Positions 17,437-25,642 of a DNA stretch of 64,000 nt are shown piece by piece. A program made the position numbers and the translations under genes. The DNA is taken from positions 62,001 to 126,000 of the forward strand of contig NZ_MNBW01000005.1 of the NCBI RefSeq assembly GCF_001879715.1, given 5' to 3'. Numbering within the stretch: position 1 is the stretch's first letter; every line of letters begins with the position of its first letter. Source of the DNA: Nioella nitratireducens. Lineage in GTDB: Bacteria; Pseudomonadota; Alphaproteobacteria; Rhodobacterales; Rhodobacteraceae. Under the pieces are notes generated by a model. The model worked only from the letters and a program-made list of their open reading frames with translations. It had not been told where the DNA came from and did no database searches.

Positions 17437-17586
17437 ATGAGTGTAAGCGATGAAGATCTGGCCGAGGCCGCCGCGCTCAGCCGCCTGCGAGCGGTCGGCT
17501 TGACCAATGGACCGGCCAATTTGCCGGAAGGTCTATCGCCTCTGGTCCGCCAGCTATGCGCCTACTGCTGGATCGTTTCGATATAG
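17437..17586 (+). CDS. Small hypothetical protein, possibly truncated
   Basis: A 49-residue ORF whose ATG follows AAGGA at an ideal seven-base spacing. The first 35 residues use GC-ending codons like real genes here and form an acidic helix (EDLAEAAALSRLRAVGL) followed by a PEGLSPLVRQL segment. The end overlaps the convergent cytochrome gene by 25 bases and looks less gene-like, so this may be the surviving N-terminus of a larger gene. I do not recognise the family. Confidence 0.4.
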   Translation: MSVSDEDLAEAAALSRLRAVGLTNGPANLPEGLSPLVRQLCAYCWIVSI

Positions 17587-17915
17587 CCCGCCAATTCGCG
17601 GATCAGGTCTTGCGAATACCGATCCCCCCAGACCGGCATCGGCGATCCATGTGCCCGCACGCCCTGGCGCCCGTCGATGATCTCGATCACCCGCTGCATC
17701 GGGAACGTGCCCCCGTTTACCGCAGAAAGCCGCGTGAGGTCGGCCAGCATCCTGCCGTTGTGGGTGCCCCCGTGGCATTGCTGGCAGGTGGTCTGAAAAA
17801 CCTCCACGGCGTCGCTGTCCCGATCCACGGACACGTCACTCGCCGGGGCCTCGCACCCGGCCAGCCCGCAAAGGATCAAAACGACCGAAGTGGCGAAAAA
17901 CATGCGCTGGAACAT
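17562..17915 (-). CDS. Small monohaem c-type cytochrome lipoprotein
   Basis: A 117-residue exported electron carrier. The signal peptide ends in the lipobox LAGC (Cys about residue 21), so it should be anchored to a membrane on the periplasmic side. One CQQCH motif binds haem c, and a Met in the SPMPVWG segment is the likely sixth ligand. ATG at 17915 is chosen because the frame back to 17984 adds a non-signal-like extension. Redox partners are unknown; it lies between the HpsN-like gene and the polyamine operon without clear co-transcription. Confidence 0.82.
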   Translation of the reverse strand: MFQRMFFATSVVLILCGLAGCEAPASDVSVDRDSDAVEVFQTTCQQCHGGTHNGRMLADLTRLSAVNGGTFPMQRVIEIIDGRQGVRAHGSPMPVWGDRYSQDLIRELAGYIETIQQ

Positions 17916-18003
17916 TGGACTGCGCGCTCCCTGTTTTTTGGGCAGTATGTCATGGACGACCCAAAGTGGTTTGATCCGGCGCAAGGACGGCGAAAGGAAT
18001 TTG

Positions 18004-18067
18004 CGTCTTTCACCTTTGTAGGAATACTTCGGCGGCGCCGACGTCAGGCGACGGGGGCGGCGCCCCC
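18004..18067 (-). repeat. Dispersed hairpin-plus-tag repeat, diverged copy
   Basis: On the reverse strand, a GGGGGC/GCCCCC hairpin (18067-18053, three-base loop) is followed by a tag reading CCGAAGTATTCCTACAAAG. It resembles the tag of the copies at 22.4, 34.5 and 50.9 kb with several differences. It lies 57 bases past the stop of the reverse-strand FAD gene and may act as its 3' end. Confidence 0.5.
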
Positions 18068-18123
18068 GCGCGATGGGGAAGGATCGCGCCCGGATCGACG
18101 CGCCAAAGGCGCGGCGACCCTTG

Positions 18124-19425
18124 TCAGAGCTTGTCGCGCAGGGAAAACCAGACCATCGCCAATACCAGAAGCGGCCAACGCATCGCCACGCCGCCGGGAA
18201 AGCGGGGGGTGGGCACGCTGGCCATCAGGTCGAAGCGTTCCGCCTGTCCCGCGATGGTTTCGGCCGCGATTTGCCCGGCCAGCGTCGCCATCGCCACGCC
18301 ATGCCCGGAATAGCCCGACAAGCTCAGCATATTGCCCGCCAGCCGCTCGAAATGCGGCATCCGGTTCATGGTGATCCCCAGCGTGCCGCCCCAGCCATGG
18401 GTCAGCTCCACATCCGCCAGTTGCGGAAAGATTTCGGCCAGCGGTCCACGCACCTTGGCGCGAATGTCCTTCGGGAAGCGGTAGCCATAGCTTTCCGTGC
18501 CGCCGAACAGCAGCCGGTGATCGTCGGAAAAGCGGAAGTAATTCACCACGAACTTGCTGTCGGCCACCGCGTGGTTGCCGCGAATGATCTGCTCCTGCCG
18601 CTCTGGCCCCAAGGGTGCGGTTGCCACGACGTAATTGTTGATCGGCATGACACGGGCCGCAACGCGAGGCTCCAGCCCGCCGAGATAGCCGTTGCAGGCC
18701 AGCACGACGTGGCGCGCGGTGATCTCTGCCGTCTCGGTGGTCAGCTCGGCCGGGTCGCCCTGTGTCAATGCTGCGACCTTGGCATTCTCGAAAATCCGGG
18801 CGCCGGCCGCTTGCGCCAACCGCGCCAGTCCAAGCGCCAGTTCCAGCGGGTCGATATGACCCGCGCCCATGTCAAGCGTGCCGCCGTGATAGGCGGGCGA
18901 GGCGACGAGGCCCTGCATCTCTTCCCGGTCCAGCGCGCGAATCCGGTCATAGCCATATTCGGTCTGCAACTTCTCGGCATAGGCGCGGTATTCGGGCACA
19001 TAGCGCGCCCTGTGGGCCGCATGGATCACGCCGGGATGGAACCGCGCGTGAACCTCGTCGCGCGCCGCGACCTCTCGCACCAGATCGACCGACTGGTTGG
19101 CAATCTCCCACAGCGCGCGGGCCCGATCCCGCCCCACCATCGCTTCCAGCTCATCCTGCTCCAGCCGCTGCCCTTGCCCGACCTGCCCGCCATTGCGCCC
19201 CGAGGCGCCGAAGCCCACCCGCTGCGCCTCCAGAAGCACCACGTCATAGCCGCGCTCGGCCAGGTGCCACGCGGTGGACAGCCCGGTGAACCCGCCCCCC
19301 ACCACGGCCACGTCGCACGTGATCGTGCCCTGCGGGGCCGGAAACCGGGGCAGGGGTGTCGCCGCGTGGGCGTAAAAGGACGGGGGATAGTCCCCCGCCC
19401 GGTCATTGACAGTCAAAAGGTCCAT
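18124..19425 (-). CDS. PuuB-like FAD-dependent amine oxidase (copy 1)
   Basis: A 433-residue DAO-family flavoprotein similar to gamma-glutamylputrescine oxidase. The FAD-binding VAVVGGGFTGLSTAWHLAERG lies near residues 34-54, followed by GFGASGRNGGQVGQGQ, the flavin-near stretch seen in PuuB-type oxidases; the FGGTESYGYRFP and HGWGGTLGITMNRMPH blocks also fit. It likely oxidises a glutamylated or free amine in the periplasm-derived polyamine pool. It starts four bases after the aminotransferase stop; the frame back to 19470 overlaps that gene and is not used. Confidence 0.85.
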   Translation of the reverse strand: MDLLTVNDRAGDYPPSFYAHAATPLPRFPAPQGTITCDVAVVGGGFTGLSTAWHLAERGYDVVLLEAQRVGFGASGRNGGQVGQGQRLEQDELEAMVGRDRARALWEIANQSVDLVREVAARDEVHARFHPGVIHAAHRARYVPEYRAYAEKLQTEYGYDRIRALDREEMQGLVASPAYHGGTLDMGAGHIDPLELALGLARLAQAAGARIFENAKVAALTQGDPAELTTETAEITARHVVLACNGYLGGLEPRVAARVMPINNYVVATAPLGPERQEQIIRGNHAVADSKFVVNYFRFSDDHRLLFGGTESYGYRFPKDIRAKVRGPLAEIFPQLADVELTHGWGGTLGITMNRMPHFERLAGNMLSLSGYSGHGVAMATLAGQIAAETIAGQAERFDLMASVPTPRFPGGVAMRWPLLVLAMVWFSLRDKL

Positions 19426-19429
19426 GGGA

Positions 19430-20824
19430 TCAGGCCGGAACCAGCAGCCCCTGCTCCTTGGCGATGGCATGGGTCTCGTCCAGCGCCTTGGTCGCCCGCG
19501 AAATTAGCGTGTCGATCTGATCCGGCGTCAGGATCAGCGGCGGCGAGATGATCATGCGGTCGCCCACATGCCGCATCACCAGACCGTTGGCAAAGCACCG
19601 ATCCCGCGCGATCAGCCCGACCGTGCCCTTGGGCGCGGCAAAGGTCGCCCGGCTTTCCTGGTGTGGCGTCATGGCGAGCGACCCCATCATGCCGACGATC
19701 TTCGCTTCGCCGATCAGCGGGTGATCCACCATCGCTTCCCATTTCTCCTTCAGGTAAGGCGCGGCCACGTCGCGGACGTGATCGACGATCTTCTCTTCCT
19801 CAAGGATGCGCAGGTTTTCCAGCGCCACGGCGGCAGCCACGGGGTGGCCGGAATAGGTGTAGCCATGGTTGAACTCGGTCGAGGCGATCACCTCGGCCAC
19901 CTCGTCCGACAGGATCGAGCCGCCAATCGGCGCATAGCCCGACGACAAGCCCTTGGCGATGGTCATGATGTCGGGGCGGATGTTCAGAGTCTGCGACCCG
20001 AACCAGTTGCCGGTGCGCCCGAAGCCGCAGATCACCTCGTCCGCGATCAGCAGGATTTCGTACTTGTCGCAGATGCGCTGCACCTCGGGCCAATAGCTGT
20101 CTGGCGCCACGATCACGCCGCCCGCGCCCTGCACCGGTTCCGCGATGAAGGCCGCCACGCGGTCTTCGCCCAGCTCCAGGATCGCCTCTTCCAGTTCCCG
20201 CGCGCGTTGCAGCCCGAACGCCTCGGGGTCCATGTCACCGCCCTCGGCCCACCAGTTGGGCTGGTTGATGTGGTGGATGTTCGGGATCGGAATGCCACCC
20301 TGCGCATGCATGGCCGGCATCCCGCCGAGCGAGGCCGACCCCACGGTCGAGCCGTGATAGGCGTTCTTGCGGCTGATGATGACGTTCTTCTCGGGCTTGC
20401 CCTTGACCTGCCAATAGGTGCGCACCAGCCGGATATTGGTGTCATTGGCCTCGGACCCGCCAGCGGCGTAGAACACATGGTTCAGGTCGCCCGGCGCCAG
20501 CTCCGCGATCTTCCTGGACAGCGCGATCACCGGAACATGGGTCGTCTTGAAGAAGGTGTTGTAATAGGGCAGCTCGCGCATCTGCCGCGCCGCCACGTCG
20601 GCCAGTTCATCGCGGCCATAGCCGACATTCACGCACCACAACCCCGCCATCGCGTCGAGAAACTCGTTGCCGTCGCTGTCGGTCAGGGTCACGCCACGGG
20701 CGCGGGTGATGACGCGGCTGCCTTCCTTGGCAAGGTCGGCATTCGACGAAAACGGGTGCACGTGGTGGGCGGCGTCCAGCGCTTGCAGTTCGGCCGTGGG
20801 CATATGGTTGCTGATCATGTTCAT
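19430..20824 (-). CDS. Class III omega-aminotransferase (putrescine/diamine-pyruvate type)
   Basis: A 464-residue PLP enzyme of the class III aminotransferases. The PLP-contact GGSEANDTNIRLVR, AFIAEPVQGAGG and LLIADEVICGFGRTG are present, with the Schiff-base lysine in TIAKGLSSGYAP. It probably moves an amino group from putrescine, cadaverine or a related omega-amine to pyruvate. GGAG lies before ATG 20824; the frame to 20881 would overlap the upstream gene. It sits between a glutamine-synthetase-like and a PuuB-like gene, 23 and four bases away, giving the cell both transamination and glutamylation routes. Confidence 0.87.
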   Translation of the reverse strand: MNMISNHMPTAELQALDAAHHVHPFSSNADLAKEGSRVITRARGVTLTDSDGNEFLDAMAGLWCVNVGYGRDELADVAARQMRELPYYNTFFKTTHVPVIALSRKIAELAPGDLNHVFYAAGGSEANDTNIRLVRTYWQVKGKPEKNVIISRKNAYHGSTVGSASLGGMPAMHAQGGIPIPNIHHINQPNWWAEGGDMDPEAFGLQRARELEEAILELGEDRVAAFIAEPVQGAGGVIVAPDSYWPEVQRICDKYEILLIADEVICGFGRTGNWFGSQTLNIRPDIMTIAKGLSSGYAPIGGSILSDEVAEVIASTEFNHGYTYSGHPVAAAVALENLRILEEEKIVDHVRDVAAPYLKEKWEAMVDHPLIGEAKIVGMMGSLAMTPHQESRATFAAPKGTVGLIARDRCFANGLVMRHVGDRMIISPPLILTPDQIDTLISRATKALDETHAIAKEQGLLVPA

Positions 20825-20847
20825 GACATCTGTCTCCTGTCTCTCCG

Positions 20848-22236
20848 TTACACGTTCAGCAGCAGGTGCTGACGTTCCCACGGCGAAATTTCCCGTTGGT
20901 ATTCTTCATTCTCGGCGCGCTTTATATCGCCGTAGAGCTGGCAGAACTCTTCCCCCAGCACCTCGCGGATTTCGTCGGCCTCTTCGAAGCGGTTGAGCGC
21001 CGCGAACAGGGAAATCGGCAATTGATCCTCGGTTTCCCAGACCTCCACCTCGACGGCGGGGCGCGGCGCGACCTTGTTGACCATGCCCAGATAGCCCGCC
21101 GCCAGCGAGGCGGCTATGGCCAGATAGGGGTTGCAGTCCATCCCCGTCACCCGGTTCTCGACGCGCCGCGCGTCGGGTTTCCCGGCGGGAATGCGCAGGC
21201 CGGTGGTGCGGTTGTCGCTGGCCCATTCAAGGTTGGACGGTGCGCTTTGCCCCTCGACCGTGATCCGGCGATAGGAATTGACGTAAGGGGCCAGCAGCGG
21301 GATCAACTGCATCAGGTGTTGCTGCGAGCCGCCAATGAAATGATAGAACGCGTCGGTCGGGTTGCCCTTCTTGTCCGAAAAGATGGTCTTTCCGGTCTTG
21401 GCGTCGACAACGCTCTGGTGCAGGTGCATGGCGCTGCCCGGTTCATCCCGGATCGGCTTGGCCATGAAGGTGGCGAAAATGCCGTTCTTGAGCGCCGCTT
21501 CGCGGATCGACCGCTTGAAGTAAAAGACCTGATCGGCCAGCCATAGCGGGTCGCCATGCAGCAGGTTGATCTCGATCTGACCGGCGCCGCCCTCTTGAAT
21601 CACGGTGTCGATGCGAAAGCCCTGATCCTCGGCATAGTCGTAGATCGTGTCGATGACGGGGCCGTATTCATCGACGGCGGCCATGGAATAGACCTGACGG
21701 CTGGCACCCTTGCGGCCCGTGCGGCCAAGCGGCGGCTCGATATCTTCGTTGGGGTCGGTGTTGGGCTTGGTCAGGTAGAACTCGAGCTCGGGCGCGACCA
21801 CCGGCTTCCAACCCTTGGCGGTGTAGAGATCCAGCACCTTGCGCAGCACGTTGCGCGGCGCGATGGCCAGCGGCGTGCCTTCGCGGGTCGAGAGATCGCA
21901 GATGATCTGCAAGGTCGGATCGTCGGCCCACGGAACGGCGGTGGCGGTGGACATGTCGGGCGTCAGCACCACGTCTTTTTCAAGCCACTGGTTCTCGATG
22001 TCCATATCCACGTATTCCCCGGAAATCGTCTGGTAAAACAGCGAGATAGGCAGGGAAAAGGTTTCGTCGGGACGGAATTTGTAGGATGGCATTGCCTTGC
22101 CCCGCGAGGTGCCGGCGAGGTCGGGAATGATGCATTCCACCTCTTCCAGACGGCGTCCGTCGAGATAGTCGGTAAAGGCTTCGGGAAGATTGGAAATCCA
22201 ATCCGCGTCCGACTTGGCCTTGCGAGGCGTTCGCAT
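20848..22236 (-). CDS. Glutamine-synthetase-like gamma-glutamylpolyamine synthetase (copy 1)
   Basis: A 462-residue member of the GS family, PuuA-like, which joins glutamate to putrescine or another amine with ATP. The GS core is visible: EGGAGQIEINLLHGD, the catalytic histidine block AMHLHQSV, and NRTTGLRIPAGKPDARRVENR. An N-terminal extension and IPDLAGTSRGKAMPS replace the classical GlnA start. First gene of a reverse-strand operon with the aminotransferase and PuuB-like genes. CAGGA precedes ATG 22236. A second, more distant GS gene lies in the opposed operon. Confidence 0.87.
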   Translation of the reverse strand: MRTPRKAKSDADWISNLPEAFTDYLDGRRLEEVECIIPDLAGTSRGKAMPSYKFRPDETFSLPISLFYQTISGEYVDMDIENQWLEKDVVLTPDMSTATAVPWADDPTLQIICDLSTREGTPLAIAPRNVLRKVLDLYTAKGWKPVVAPELEFYLTKPNTDPNEDIEPPLGRTGRKGASRQVYSMAAVDEYGPVIDTIYDYAEDQGFRIDTVIQEGGAGQIEINLLHGDPLWLADQVFYFKRSIREAALKNGIFATFMAKPIRDEPGSAMHLHQSVVDAKTGKTIFSDKKGNPTDAFYHFIGGSQQHLMQLIPLLAPYVNSYRRITVEGQSAPSNLEWASDNRTTGLRIPAGKPDARRVENRVTGMDCNPYLAIAASLAAGYLGMVNKVAPRPAVEVEVWETEDQLPISLFAALNRFEEADEIREVLGEEFCQLYGDIKRAENEEYQREISPWERQHLLLNV

Positions 22237-22543
22237 GTCATCCTGCCGTGATCTAGGTCGATTGAAGGCCCGCACGGCCAGCGCCCCACGCATGGCAGGG
22301 GCCCCGTTCAGTCGCCTGTAGGAAGAATATGATCAAAAAAATGAGTCTGTCAATCGGGACGGTATTTGTCGTTTCGCCGCCTGCGGCGGCGACCCGCCGG
22401 GGGGCGCTGCCCCCCGGACCCCCCGGAGTATTTGTGCCAAGAAGAAGGGAAAACGGCGGTTCGTCTGCACGGGGGGTGCACAGGGGGTGTACGGGGGGTG
22501 TACGCAGGGCCCCCCCCTGTTTTCGGGCCGGAAGGGCGCCGGG
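22237..22543. other. Gene-free 307-base region between the GntR and glutamine-synthetase-like genes
   Basis: No coding frame here looks real. It holds a TGATCAAAAAA element at 22330-22340 (possible GntR site and promoter of the downstream GS operon), the hairpin-plus-tag repeat at 22399-22449, and GGGGGTGTACG-type short direct repeats around 22470-22505. Confidence 0.6.
22399..22449 (+). repeat. Dispersed hairpin-plus-tag repeat
   Basis: GGGGGGC (22399-22405) and GCCCCCC (22409-22415) form a seven-base stem with a three-base loop. A few bases on, the tag at 22421-22449 reads CCCCGGAGTATTTGTGCC and then AAGAAGAAGGG. The same layout occurs at 34450-34498 and 50905-50957. Confidence 0.75.
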
Positions 22544-23194
22544 TCAGGCGCCGAGCGCCTGGGTCATCAGGTCGAGCCCCTGCTGAATGTCGCCCTCGAT
22601 CGCGCGGGCGGTGGCGAGGGGATCGCGGCGGCGCAGGGCGTCGAGCGTTTCCGAGTGCATGTCCGGCAGGTTCGATGTGCCGAAACGGCCGCTGACAACC
22701 CGGTGGGAGGGGCCGAATTGCAGCCACAGCGAGGTGGCGATCTTGCGCAGAACGGGGGTGCCGGCGAGGTCGTAGAGGGCGAAGTGAAAGCGGAAGTTGC
22801 TTTCCAGGTAAGCCTCGACATCACCGGAGTCTATTGCAGAATCCACATGTTCATCAAGGGTTTGAAGCATGTCGATCTCGGGGTCGGTGATCTTTTCCGC
22901 GGCCAGTTCCGCCATCTTGGGTTCGATGGCGAAGCGGGCGAAATAGATTTCGTCGATGCGCGGCGCGGTAATCTCGGGCACCACCACGCGGCGGTTGCCA
23001 AGCGCCTCCAGCGCGCCCTCGGCGGTGAGTCGGCGCATGGCCTCGCGCACGGGCGTGACACCTGCGTTGATGCTGTCCTTGAGCCCCAGAATCGTGACGG
23101 CCTGACCGGGCCGAAGCTCTCCGAAAAGGATCATGTTGCGAATCTTTTTGTAGATCGCCTCATGTTCAGGCAACTTGGTGTCGCGTGCGGTCAA
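22544..23194 (-). CDS. GntR/FCD-family transcriptional regulator of the polyamine locus
   Basis: A 216-residue regulator. The N-terminal winged helix has EHEAIYKKIRNMILFGELRPGQ and TPVREAMRRLTAEGALEALGNRRVVV; the C-terminal FCD ligand domain has conserved Glu/His positions such as NFRFHFALYDLAG. The open frame reaches 23311, but that extension is not gene-like and lacks an RBS. A TTG at 23194 preceded by AAGGGGGAAGG at eight bases gives the standard family length. Located between the two opposed polyamine operons, it most likely controls both. Confidence 0.85.
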   Translation of the reverse strand: MTARDTKLPEHEAIYKKIRNMILFGELRPGQAVTILGLKDSINAGVTPVREAMRRLTAEGALEALGNRRVVVPEITAPRIDEIYFARFAIEPKMAELAAEKITDPEIDMLQTLDEHVDSAIDSGDVEAYLESNFRFHFALYDLAGTPVLRKIATSLWLQFGPSHRVVSGRFGTSNLPDMHSETLDALRRRDPLATARAIEGDIQQGLDLMTQALGA

Positions 23195-23276
23195 ATCGCA
23201 GGCCTTCCCCCTTGTGGCCCCCCACGAGGAGGGCCGAATCCAACGCTCTTTCGGAAAAATCTTGCGCCGAATCGAG

Positions 23277-23286
23277 TTTTTGATCA
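23277..23286 (+). promoter_or_regulatory. TTTTTGATCA element before potF, possible GntR site
   Basis: TTTTTGATCA at 23277-23286 lies in an AT-rich stretch between the divergent GntR and potF genes. The identical ten-mer on the other strand is at 22330-22339, upstream of the opposed GS operon. The sharing suggests one regulator for both operons. Confidence 0.35.
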
Positions 23287-23325
23287 AATAAAAAACAAAG
23301 AACCAATCCAACGGGAGTGAAACGA

Positions 23326-24411
23326 ATGATGAAGAAGGTCACATTGCTGGCTGTGGCGGGGTCGATGACCGCGTTGACGGCGGCCGCAGAAGAGGTTCGT
23401 GTCTACAACTGGTCGGACTATATCGACGAAGACCTGCTGGCGCAGTTCGAGGAAGAGACCGGATACGATCTGGTCTATGACGTGTTCGACTCGAACGAGC
23501 TGCTTGAAACCCGGATGCTGGCCGGCGGGTCCGGCTATGACGTGGTGGTGCCGTCGGGCACTTTCCTGCAACGCCAGATTCAGGCCGGGGCGTTCCAGCC
23601 GTTGAACTACGACCTGCTGCCCAATGCCGTCAACCTTTGGGACGTGATCCAGAACCGCACGGCACAATACGACCCCGGAAACCAGTATGCCATCAATTAC
23701 ATGTGGGGCACCACGGGGCTCGGGGTGAACGTGAACCGTGTGCAAGAGGTTCTGGGCGATGATGCGCCGATCGATTCGCTGGCGCTGATCTTCGACCCGG
23801 CCAATATGGAGCGCCTTGCGGAGTGCGGCGTGCATCTGCTGGATGCCCCGACCGAGATGATCCCCGCCGCACTGACCTATCTGGGTGAAGACCCGGACAG
23901 CCATGATCCCGACGTGATTGCCCGTGCCGAAGAGGTGCTGGCACCGATCCGGCCATACGTGCTGAATTTCCATAGCTCGGAATACATCAATGCGCTGGCC
24001 AACGGTGATATCTGCGTCGCCTTCGGCTGGTCGGGCGACATCCTTCAGGCCCGTGACAGGGCGGCCGAAGCCGATAACGGCGTGGAAATCGTCTATCACG
24101 CCCCGACCGAGGGCGCGCTGATGTGGTTCGACATGATGGCAATCCCGGTCGATGCGCCGAACCCGGAGGGCGCGCATGCCTTCCTGAACTTCATCATGGA
24201 TGCCCACAACATGGCGGCGGCGTCGAACTACGTCTACTACGCCAACGGCAACCTCGCGAGCCAGGAGTTCCTGGAAGAGGACGTGATCGGAGATCCGGCG
24301 ATCTACCCGGACGCGGCGACGCTGGAAAACCTCTACACCACCACCCCCTACGAGCCGCGCGTGCAACGCGTGGTGACCCGGCTCTGGACCCGGATCAAGT
24401 CGGGCACCTGA
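23326..24411 (+). CDS. potF: Polyamine ABC transporter substrate-binding protein (PotF-type)
   Basis: A 361-residue periplasmic protein binding putrescine or spermidine. A short signal peptide ends near AAA; the mature start EEVRVYNWSDYIDEDLL is diagnostic of PotD/PotF, and the polyamine pocket segments FDSNELLETRM and the later FGWSGDILQAR are present. A GTG at 23317 is in frame, but ATG 23326 sits eight bases after GGGAG and is preferred. A hairpin without T tract follows, then potG. Confidence 0.92.
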   Translation: MMKKVTLLAVAGSMTALTAAAEEVRVYNWSDYIDEDLLAQFEEETGYDLVYDVFDSNELLETRMLAGGSGYDVVVPSGTFLQRQIQAGAFQPLNYDLLPNAVNLWDVIQNRTAQYDPGNQYAINYMWGTTGLGVNVNRVQEVLGDDAPIDSLALIFDPANMERLAECGVHLLDAPTEMIPAALTYLGEDPDSHDPDVIARAEEVLAPIRPYVLNFHSSEYINALANGDICVAFGWSGDILQARDRAAEADNGVEIVYHAPTEGALMWFDMMAIPVDAPNPEGAHAFLNFIMDAHNMAAASNYVYYANGNLASQEFLEEDVIGDPAIYPDAATLENLYTTTPYEPRVQRVVTRLWTRIKSGT

Positions 24412-24433
24412 GCCTGACCACCACATTGGAAAT

Positions 24434-24463
24434 GGCCGCGTCCGGGACGTTCCCGGGCGGGCC
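24434..24463 (+). terminator. Hairpin between potF and potG
   Basis: CCGGGA (24442-24447) pairs with TCCCGG (24451-24456) around CGT and extends through a G-U pair and flanking GGCC/GGCC arms (24434-24437 and 24460-24463). With no T run, it more likely stabilises or attenuates the potF message than terminates fully. Confidence 0.45.
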
Positions 24464-24487
24464 GCCTGTCCGGGCCAAGGAACCAGC

Positions 24488-25630
24488 ATGAAACCTGCCG
24501 TCAAACCCGCCGCCGTTTTCGCCCCGTGGGAGGATGAAAACGAAACCCCGCTGATCCGCTTCGATGGCGTCACCAAACGCTTTGGCGACTTCACGGCCAT
24601 CGACAATGTCGATCTCTCGATCCACCGCAAGGAATTCTACGCGCTGCTCGGCCCATCAGGCTGCGGCAAGACCACCCTGATGCGGATGCTCGCCGGGTTC
24701 GAAGCCCCGAGCGAGGGCACGATCACTATCGGCGGTCAGGACATGAAGGGCATTCCGCCGAACCGGCGCGAGGTGAACATGATGTTCCAATCCTACGCGC
24801 TGTTTCCGCATCTGAGCGTGTGGGACAACATCGCGTTCGGGTTGCGGCGTTCGGACATGCCGAAGGATCAGATCGGCGAACGGGTGAAGGAAATGCTGCG
24901 CCTGACCCGGCTGGAGCAATTTGCACGGCGCAAGCCGCACCAGATTTCCGGTGGGCAACGGCAGCGCGTGGCGCTGGCGCGGGCACTGGCCAAGGCGCCA
25001 AAGCTGCTGCTGCTGGACGAACCGCTTGGCGCGCTGGACGCGAAACTGCGGCAGGACACGCAGTTCGAGCTGATGGATATCCAGGAAAAGACTGAGACCA
25101 CGTTCGTGATCGTGACCCACGATCAGGAAGAGGCGATGACCGTGGCCAGCCGCGTGGCGGTAATGGACAACGGCAAGGTTATTCAGGTCGATACGCCCCC
25201 GCGCATCTACGAAAACCCGAAGTCAGTCTATGTCGCGGACTTCATCGGCGACGTGAACCTGATCGAGGGCCGCGCTACACTGAAGGACGCGGGGCTGGCC
25301 TCGCTGACCTGGGCCGAGGGCGCGCCCGAGATCATCGCCACGGCCGGAGAAGGATTGGTCAACGGGGCCAAAGCCACCTTTGCCGTGCGCCCCGAGAAAG
25401 TGGCGATCAGTGCCGAGCGCCCTGATGACCGCAACAATGTCGTGCATGGCCGCATCCATGATATCGCCTATCTCGGCAACCTCTCGACCTACCATGTGGA
25501 AATCGCGGGCGGGCAGATCATCAAGGCGCAGACCGCCAACAACCGGCGCCTGTCGCGCCGCAGTTTCACTTGGGAAGACGAAGTCTGGCTGTCCTGGACC
25601 GATACCGCCGGCCTCGTGTTGGCCGGGTAG
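24488..25630 (+). CDS. potG: Polyamine ABC transporter ATPase (PotG-type)
   Basis: A 380-residue ATPase of the polyamine importer. Walker A is GPSGCGKTT, signature ISGGQRQRVALARAL, Walker B LLLLDEPLGALDAK, H-loop VTHDQEEAM. The C-terminal third forms the TOBE regulatory domain with FAVRPEKVAI. Length matches PotG. It lies 76 bases after potF, past the hairpin, and 12 bases before the first permease gene. Confidence 0.93.
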   Translation: MKPAVKPAAVFAPWEDENETPLIRFDGVTKRFGDFTAIDNVDLSIHRKEFYALLGPSGCGKTTLMRMLAGFEAPSEGTITIGGQDMKGIPPNRREVNMMFQSYALFPHLSVWDNIAFGLRRSDMPKDQIGERVKEMLRLTRLEQFARRKPHQISGGQRQRVALARALAKAPKLLLLDEPLGALDAKLRQDTQFELMDIQEKTETTFVIVTHDQEEAMTVASRVAVMDNGKVIQVDTPPRIYENPKSVYVADFIGDVNLIEGRATLKDAGLASLTWAEGAPEIIATAGEGLVNGAKATFAVRPEKVAISAERPDDRNNVVHGRIHDIAYLGNLSTYHVEIAGGQIIKAQTANNRRLSRRSFTWEDEVWLSWTDTAGLVLAG

Positions 25631-25642
25631 GGGGGCAGCGAC

